In this document: positions 1 to 3,913 of the stretch, in pieces
Layout of the letters: each line of letters begins with the position of its first letter
How positions within the stretch are numbered: position 1 is the stretch's first letter
Assembly (NCBI GenBank): GCA_945865355.1
Contig: CAMBDN010000181.1
Span: 1-5,214 of the forward strand
Reading direction: 5' to 3'
DNA from: Legionella genomosp. 1
GTDB taxonomy: Bacteria; Pseudomonadota; Gammaproteobacteria; Legionellales; Legionellaceae
Length of the DNA: 5,214 nucleotides
The notes under the pieces: generated by a model
What the model was told of the DNA's origin: nothing
The model's database searches: none
The model's input: the letters and a program-made list of their open reading frames with translations, nothing else
Made by a program: the position numbers and the translations under genes

Positions 1-1050
1 CCATATATGTGTATTCTAGATGAGTATGGTTATTATGCGGTACAAGGATTTGCGGTGGTGCCAGCGCAGGCTCGTTCACTCGGGTTTTCAGTTATTTTTG
101 CGGGACAAGATTTACCAGCTTTCCAAAAAGCATCAAAAGAAGAGGCGGCGTCAATTGGAGCAAACACCAACATCAAAATATGTATGAAACTAGAGGATCC
201 AACAGAAACATGGGATTTTTTCACCAAGACGGCGGGTGAGGCCTATGTTACAAAGGTAGACTCATTTCAAACCAAAGAAAGTAGCGTAGCCAATACATAT
301 ATGGACACTAAAAGCTCATCATTTGAGCGCCGTGCTCGTATCGATTTGCTTGATTTGAAGGAGCAAACAGAGGGCGAGGCTCATATTTTTTTCCGTTCAC
401 AAATTGTGCGTGCGCGCATGTTTTATGCCAACCCAAAACCAGTAAAAAAGTTGAAGTTAAATCAATTTTTAAAAGTTGAGCCACCGGCTGATGAATATTT
501 AGTAAAATTACAAAAACAATTGTTAGGGTTTAAGCAGGTCCTTGAAAGCAGTAATCTTAGTATCACTAAAGAAGTACCCAATGAAGAAATTAGCTTAATT
601 AGCCAAGTATTGCGTGAGTCTAACATTAGTGAACCAATCGAACGTGGTGTTGCCGCCTTATTAGCGTTTCATAACCATAATGAACCAACCGCGGTAGAAG
701 CGTTGGTTGAAGAGGTAGATGTTGGTACGTTGACTATTTTTGCTAAATTACATTATCCAGAAGGGTCCCCTAAATTACTTGTTAAGGACGTTATTCGCTT
801 CGCAGAACCCTTATTAGACATTAATGAGACACGCAACTCTATGATGAATATTGAGCGTTTGAGTGGCGAAAAAGATAAATTAGCAGGAAATGTCGCTAAT
901 GAATTAATTAAAGATTTTCAAATGGCAACACTATACCCTCCCTATGAGCGTGATCAAGTGAGTCTGGAAGAGCTCTCAGAAATAATTACAGACCTTTCAA
1001 CAACACTCAGTGCTGAACGAGAGAAAGCAAAGCTTAATGCGGAGACATAA
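1..1050 (+). CDS. icmO: IcmO/DotL, type IV coupling protein ATPase of the Dot/Icm system (5'-truncated)
   Basis: C-terminal 349 residues of the Dot/Icm coupling ATPase, open from the first base (frame begins Pro-Tyr-Met-Cys) to TAA at 1048-1050. The family is a VirD4/TraG-like inner-membrane ATPase that recruits effectors. The full L. pneumophila protein is about 783 aa, so I infer that some 430 residues, with the membrane segments and Walker A, lie upstream. The Met at position 7 is internal, not the start. Visible near the left edge are the Walker B strand CILDEYGYY (residues 4-12) and the FAGQDLPAF segment, whose Gln is typical of FtsK/VirD4-type ATPases. An extended, charged C-terminal tail follows, which conjugative VirD4 proteins lack. 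Aligned from the C-terminus with L. pneumophila DotL, the DotN-binding part should be near residues 156-225, and the part binding IcmS-IcmW and LvgA near 222-349 (about nt 664-1047). Those boundaries are inferred by length. No frameshift is seen. Confidence 0.97.
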   Translation, partial: PYMCILDEYGYYAVQGFAVVPAQARSLGFSVIFAGQDLPAFQKASKEEAASIGANTNIKICMKLEDPTETWDFFTKTAGEAYVTKVDSFQTKESSVANTYMDTKSSSFERRARIDLLDLKEQTEGEAHIFFRSQIVRARMFYANPKPVKKLKLNQFLKVEPPADEYLVKLQKQLLGFKQVLESSNLSITKEVPNEEISLISQVLRESNISEPIERGVAALLAFHNHNEPTAVEALVEEVDVGTLTIFAKLHYPEGSPKLLVKDVIRFAEPLLDINETRNSMMNIERLSGEKDKLAGNVANELIKDFQMATLYPPYERDQVSLEELSEIITDLSTTLSAEREKAKLNAET

Positions 1051-1083
1051 AATCCATGTCACCATTTAACAACCGAAGGTAAT

Positions 1084-1106
1084 CGTGTTAAACGGAACTA
1101 AACACG
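1084..1106. repeat. Inverted repeat downstream of icmO
   Basis: CGTGTT at 1084-1089 is the exact reverse complement of AACACG at 1101-1106, with an 11-nt loop. A T·G wobble (1083/1107) and an A-T pair (1082/1108) can extend it. It begins 34 bp after the icmO stop. No T-run follows on the + strand, so it does not look like a classic intrinsic terminator. It could be an mRNA 3'-end stabilising hairpin, a regulator-binding dyad, or chance. Confidence 0.35.
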
Positions 1107-1193
1107 GTGTGTCGTAAATCCCGCACCAAACAAAAAAATACTCAAAGAGATCTTTTTATTGCGCACATGGGAATAAATTCAACATTGCACACG

Positions 1194-1221
1194 TTGATTT
1201 TAGACAAAATTTTCATATATA
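1194..1221 (+). promoter_or_regulatory. Candidate sigma70-type promoter for icmN-icmE
   Basis: A -35-like TTGATT (1194-1199) lies 16 bp before a -10-like TATATA (1216-1221). Transcription would start near 1228, leaving a leader of about 38 nt before the icmN ATG. An overlapping alternative is TAGACA (1201-1206) with TGTAAC (1225-1230), 18 bp apart, which is poorer at the -10. A TATACT element has been described as important for L. pneumophila icm/dot promoters. No exact copy is on the + strand of this gap; the closest is AATACT at 1137-1142, which lacks a good -35. This is inference from consensus matching in an AT-rich gap. Confidence 0.35.
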
Positions 1222-1265
1222 GCTTGTAACGTAATGATTAGTATGTTTTTATTTCAACTATATAT

Positions 1266-1856
1266 ATGCCGTACTCACAATGGGGATTTGCATTGAGACG
1301 ATTGGATTTTGGCTCTTTTTGCAAGGTAACATGGCTTGCAGTATTGATAGCTCTAGTAGCGGTCACTGGTTGCCGTAAGCAAAAAATACCTGTTGACCCA
1401 CCAACGTTACCTTATAAAGTAAATGGTGCTAAGGACCCTTCTATTGAGTCTATGCAAGCGCGCTTTAACCGTGAAGGTGTGCGAGTCATCTCAATCGGCC
1501 AGGATTATCTGATAAGCATTCCTTCTACTAATTTATTCCCAGAAGAGTCGCCACAATTGAAATGGCGTTCTTACGCTTTACTTAATGCGGTTGCCTGTTA
1601 CTTAAAACAATTTCGCAAGATTGCCATTAATGTTACAGCGTTTAGTAATAAATGTGTGTCAGCAAATCGTGAACGAGCACTTACCTTAGCTAGAGCACGT
1701 TCTGTAGGTGATTATTTGTGGTCACAAGGGGTTGATAGTCGGTTTATCTTTACACAAGGCCTAGGTAGTGATAAACCTATATTCAGTTATGCACAAAATG
1801 GTGATAAGTCACCAAATTCAAGGATAGAAATTACGTTCCGCAATGCGGTCGCGTGA
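1266..1856 (+). CDS. icmN: IcmN/DotK, OmpA-like lipoprotein of the Dot/Icm outer-membrane complex
   Basis: Predicted outer-membrane lipoprotein of 196 aa; the L. pneumophila homologue (also called lphA) is of similar size. The N-terminus has basic residues (R11, R12, K20), a hydrophobic stretch (about 22-34) and a lipobox VTGC with the acylated cysteine at residue 36. Residues about 75-194 form an OmpA-family C-terminal domain. Its helix signature is ANRERALTLARARSV (133-147, fitting the LSxxRAxxV pattern), followed by SQGVDSRFIFTQGLGSDKP (153-171) and NSRIEITF (184-191). In the family this domain contacts peptidoglycan, and DotK is an accessory part of the outer-membrane core complex. Position between icmO and icmM matches the Legionella gene order. 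The ATG at 1266 has no Shine-Dalgarno sequence (preceding bases are TATATAT). A TTG at 1293, with GGGGA six bases upstream, would still leave a short signal peptide ending at the same lipobox. The next gene starts 15 bp downstream. Confidence 0.92.
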   Translation: MPYSQWGFALRRLDFGSFCKVTWLAVLIALVAVTGCRKQKIPVDPPTLPYKVNGAKDPSIESMQARFNREGVRVISIGQDYLISIPSTNLFPEESPQLKWRSYALLNAVACYLKQFRKIAINVTAFSNKCVSANRERALTLARARSVGDYLWSQGVDSRFIFTQGLGSDKPIFSYAQNGDKSPNSRIEITFRNAVA

Positions 1857-1862
1857 GATGAT

Positions 1863-1870
1863 GGAGAAGG
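1863..1870 (+). promoter_or_regulatory. Ribosome-binding site of icmM
   Basis: GGAGAAGG lies in the 15-bp gap between icmN and icmM. GGAG ends 5 nt before the ATG at 1872, good spacing, which fixes that start. Confidence 0.8.
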
Positions 1871-1871
1871 T

Positions 1872-2156
1872 ATGAGTCGAGAGACCTGGCGGTTGCTAAA
1901 GCAATCTAAGCGATTTTATGTTAATACATATCGTAGGGCAGGGAGTGCGCTTATCGTATCAATCATCATTAACCTAGCCCTTGGTTTCGCAATACATTTT
2001 GTATATTTTAGTCAGTCTGAGCGTGATTATTATGCTACAAACGGGGCAACGCCCCCGATCATGCTTACACCGATGGATGTACCAAATAATACGTCGGTTG
2101 CTTTGCTTGCAAGTGACCTAGAAAATGAAAATGACGCAAGAGTCATACCCCAATAA
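1872..2156 (+). CDS. icmM: IcmM/DotJ, small inner-membrane protein of the Dot/Icm system
   Basis: 94-aa single-pass membrane protein, the same length as L. pneumophila DotJ. A basic cytoplasmic N-terminus (R7, K10, K13, R14, R21, R22) precedes a hydrophobic segment at about 24-46, then a short polar periplasmic tail. DotJ is a known partial paralogue of DotI. That shows here directly: residues 15-79 align without gaps to the next gene product, sharing F15, Y16, R21, S30, N34, L37, Y53, A55, T56, L65, P67, D69, P71, N72, A77 and L79. It lacks the VirB8-like periplasmic domain of DotI. In L. pneumophila the two proteins form an inner-membrane complex. A strong ribosome-binding site precedes the ATG, and 11 bp separate its stop from icmL, consistent with a shared transcript. 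Confidence 0.95.
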   Translation: MSRETWRLLKQSKRFYVNTYRRAGSALIVSIIINLALGFAIHFVYFSQSERDYYATNGATPPIMLTPMDVPNNTSVALLASDLENENDARVIPQ

Positions 2157-2157
2157 T

Positions 2158-2163
2158 AGAGGA
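2158..2163 (+). promoter_or_regulatory. Ribosome-binding site of icmL
   Basis: AGAGGA ends 4 nt before the ATG at 2168 and directly follows the icmM stop codon. It supports this start. Confidence 0.75.
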
Positions 2164-2167
2164 TATT

Positions 2168-2806
2168 ATGGCTGAAGATGCTTTGACTGCTGTTGCACTA
2201 CGAAACAATTTTTATCGCGACGGCCAACGCAAAATGATTCTCGTATTGTTGGTATCAATGGCTGCAAATTTTGTATTAGCTTCAATGTTGGTTTATATCA
2301 TCACGCACCCACCTGCACCAAAATATTTTGCAACAAGCATTAATGGTCGAATTACACCTTTATTTCCATTGGATGAGCCAAACCAATCTGACTCCGCTGT
2401 TTTACAGTGGGCAAACCAAGCCGCAATTGCTGCATTTACCTATAATTTCGTTAACTATAGAACCGAGTTACAAGCATCCTCAGGGTTCTTTACAGCTGAG
2501 GGATGGGATCAATTCCTTACAGCCTTACAACAGTCAAACAACTTGGATGCTGTAAAAGCAAAAAAATTGATTGTTTCTGCAGTAGCAACGAGAGCGCCTA
2601 TCATTTTACAAAAAGGTTTGCTCAATGGACGTTTTGCATGGCGTGTACAAATGCCGATACTGGTAACTTATCAAAGTGCTAGCGAATTTTCACAACAAAA
2701 CAATGTGGTAACAATGCTAATCACTCGGGTTTCAACACTCAACTCCCCTCGAGGGATAGGAATATCCCAATTTGTAGTTGGACCAGCAAGTGGCGGAGTT
2801 AGCTGA
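2168..2806 (+). CDS. icmL: IcmL/DotI, VirB8-like inner-membrane protein of the Dot/Icm system
   Basis: 212 aa, the same length as L. pneumophila DotI. It has a short cytoplasmic N-terminus, one membrane segment at about residues 23-46, and a periplasmic domain (about 75-208). DotI is the structural counterpart of VirB8 in type IVA systems and assembles with DotJ in the inner membrane; IcmL-like proteins are also found in IncI plasmid conjugation (TraM). Visible features include the conserved linker FPLDEPN (66-72), the aromatic-rich helix AAIAAFTYNFVNYR (85-98) and TAEGWDQFLTAL (109-120), followed by alternating strands such as FAWRVQMPILVTYQ (156-169) and VVTMLITRV (180-188). The N-terminal third matches the preceding IcmM at identical residue numbers. 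The stop TGA shares one base with the icmK start (TGATG), suggesting translational coupling. Confidence 0.96.
   Translation: MAEDALTAVALRNNFYRDGQRKMILVLLVSMAANFVLASMLVYIITHPPAPKYFATSINGRITPLFPLDEPNQSDSAVLQWANQAAIAAFTYNFVNYRTELQASSGFFTAEGWDQFLTALQQSNNLDAVKAKKLIVSAVATRAPIILQKGLLNGRFAWRVQMPILVTYQSASEFSQQNNVVTMLITRVSTLNSPRGIGISQFVVGPASGGVS
2795..2798 (+). promoter_or_regulatory. Ribosome-binding site of icmK, inside the end of icmL
   Basis: GGAG, within GGCGGAG (2792-2798), ends 7 nt before the icmK ATG at 2806. It encodes the last residues of IcmL at the same time, so icmK is translated from inside the icmL 3' end. Confidence 0.65.
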
Positions 2807-3909
2807 TGAGGAATATAAATTTGAAGCTTTCATCGTATTTACTTTTGGCGGTAGGTATTTCAGGCGGAACAATGACCTATAGTGATCCTGCGCCGACGCA
2901 AAATAATTCGGCCCCAGCAAACGCAACACAATCTAATTCGGCACAACAAGCTCTAGAGCAACTGCGACTACTACAGCAGCGCATGGGACCAGCAGGGGCG
3001 ACCAATGACAATCAGCAAGCAAATAATACAGCAACCCCGCAACCATCAACGCAACAACAGCCTAAAGTAGCTGCAACACCTCCAAAACCACCCGTTCCAG
3101 TTGGTGATGGTCAACATGTTTCTGGCTCTGATAAACAAGTTGTTGAAGAATTGGCTTTCGAAGGGGTGACAGAGCAATTGTTTCCACTAAATCCAGAAGA
3201 AATTGTTCGGATCAAGCAGCAGTACCACACAACAGAATTTGCACAACAGTCACCAGTGGGAACTCCACCTAAGCCAACGGCTACTTCACAATTTGTGAAT
3301 TTGTCTCCTGGTTCAACACCTCCAGTTATTCGATTATCACAGGGTTTTGTGTCTTCATTGGTATTCCTTGATTCCACAGGTGCTCCTTGGCCAATAAGTG
3401 CCTATGACTTGGGCGATCCATCAGCGTTTAATATACAGTGGGATAAAACAAGTAACACCATAATGATACAAGCAAGCAAATTGTATACGTATGGTAATCT
3501 TGCCGTTAGATTACGGGGTTTAAATACACCGGTGATGCTGACATTAATTCCTGGACAGAAAGCGGTCGATTATAGAGTCGATTTACGTGTGCAGGGTTAT
3601 GGGCCTCATGCTAAAAGTATGCCAATGGAAGAGGGGATACCACCCGCAGCCAATGATATTTTACTACACGTTTTAGAAGGAGTACCTCCAGATGGAAGTA
3701 CGAGATTGGTTGTAAGTGGTGGTGATGCACGAGCTTGGATATTAAATGAAAGGATGTTTATTCGTACAAGTCTTACTATTTTGTCTCCAGGTTGGATCGG
3801 TAGTATGACAAGTGCTGATGGTACACACGCTTATGAAATGCAAAAATCGCCAGTTTTACTGGTTTCCTGGCATGGTAAAGTCATGCAGCTCAAGGTAGAA
3901 GGGTTATAA
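2806..3909 (+). CDS. icmK: IcmK/DotH, outer-membrane core protein of the Dot/Icm channel
   Basis: 367 aa, close to the roughly 360 aa of L. pneumophila DotH. DotH works with the lipoproteins DotC and DotD and with DotG to build the outer-membrane core complex. An N-terminal export signal is seen (K7 then hydrophobic 8-20, SSYLLLAVGISGG); the cleavage site is unclear, and there is no lipobox cysteine. Residues about 28-100 are a low-complexity linker rich in Gln, Asn, Ala, Pro and Thr, with one short helical stretch (QQALEQLRLLQQRM, 47-60) and a proline run near 92-98. The folded part begins near 108. Residues about 155-265 form a beta-rich domain (LSQGFVSSLVFLDSTGAPWP, 177-196; QASKLYTYGNLAVRL, 222-236) that I think resembles VirB9-type N-domains. 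The C-terminal domain is about 283-367. It overlaps icmL by one base and ends 4 bp before icmE. Confidence 0.95.
   Translation: MRNINLKLSSYLLLAVGISGGTMTYSDPAPTQNNSAPANATQSNSAQQALEQLRLLQQRMGPAGATNDNQQANNTATPQPSTQQQPKVAATPPKPPVPVGDGQHVSGSDKQVVEELAFEGVTEQLFPLNPEEIVRIKQQYHTTEFAQQSPVGTPPKPTATSQFVNLSPGSTPPVIRLSQGFVSSLVFLDSTGAPWPISAYDLGDPSAFNIQWDKTSNTIMIQASKLYTYGNLAVRLRGLNTPVMLTLIPGQKAVDYRVDLRVQGYGPHAKSMPMEEGIPPAANDILLHVLEGVPPDGSTRLVVSGGDARAWILNERMFIRTSLTILSPGWIGSMTSADGTHAYEMQKSPVLLVSWHGKVMQLKVEGL
3898..3903 (+). promoter_or_regulatory. Candidate ribosome-binding site of icmE, inside the end of icmK
   Basis: GAAGGG ends 10 nt before the ATG at 3914, a slightly long spacing. No better site lies nearer, because the gap between icmK stop and icmE start is only 4 bp. 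Coupling to icmK translation may compensate (inference). Confidence 0.45.
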
Positions 3910-3913
3910 CGAA

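Larger units (their letters stand above)
1051..1265. other. Intergenic region between icmO and icmN
   Basis: This 215-bp stretch is AT-rich and the only real gap in the window. Two ATG-initiated reading frames exist (8 and 20 codons, starting at 1056 and 1167), but neither has a ribosome-binding site and I do not regard them as genes. The gap holds an inverted repeat (1084-1106), an A-tract and T-tract flanking a 3-bp CTC/GAG stem (about 1132-1157) that is too weak to call a terminator, and a candidate promoter (1194-1221). I infer that icmO transcription may end or weaken here and that icmN-icmE can be transcribed from their own promoter. Confidence 0.7.

Noticed and set aside
1079..1118. 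GTAAT and GTAAA pieces that recall CpxR half-sites (CpxR is known to control some L. pneumophila icm/dot genes).
   Set aside because: The half-sites do not have the expected tandem spacing, and they lie far upstream of the candidate promoter.
1132..1157. A-tract, CTC/GAG mini-stem and T-tract resembling an intrinsic terminator for icmO.
   Set aside because: The GC stem is only 3 bp with mismatches next to it, too weak for a confident terminator call.
1167..1229. A 20-codon open frame in the icmO-icmN gap.
   Set aside because: There is no ribosome-binding site, and it overlaps the candidate promoter. A frame this short in AT-rich DNA is expected by chance.
2328..2555. A 75-codon forward reading frame in another phase of icmL.
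   Set aside because: It overlaps a well-supported IcmL frame and has no recognisable motif or ribosome-binding site.
3111..3377. An 88-codon reverse-strand reading frame.
   Set aside because: It is fully inside icmK, whose forward frame is clearly coding. The protein looks random, with no start signals.
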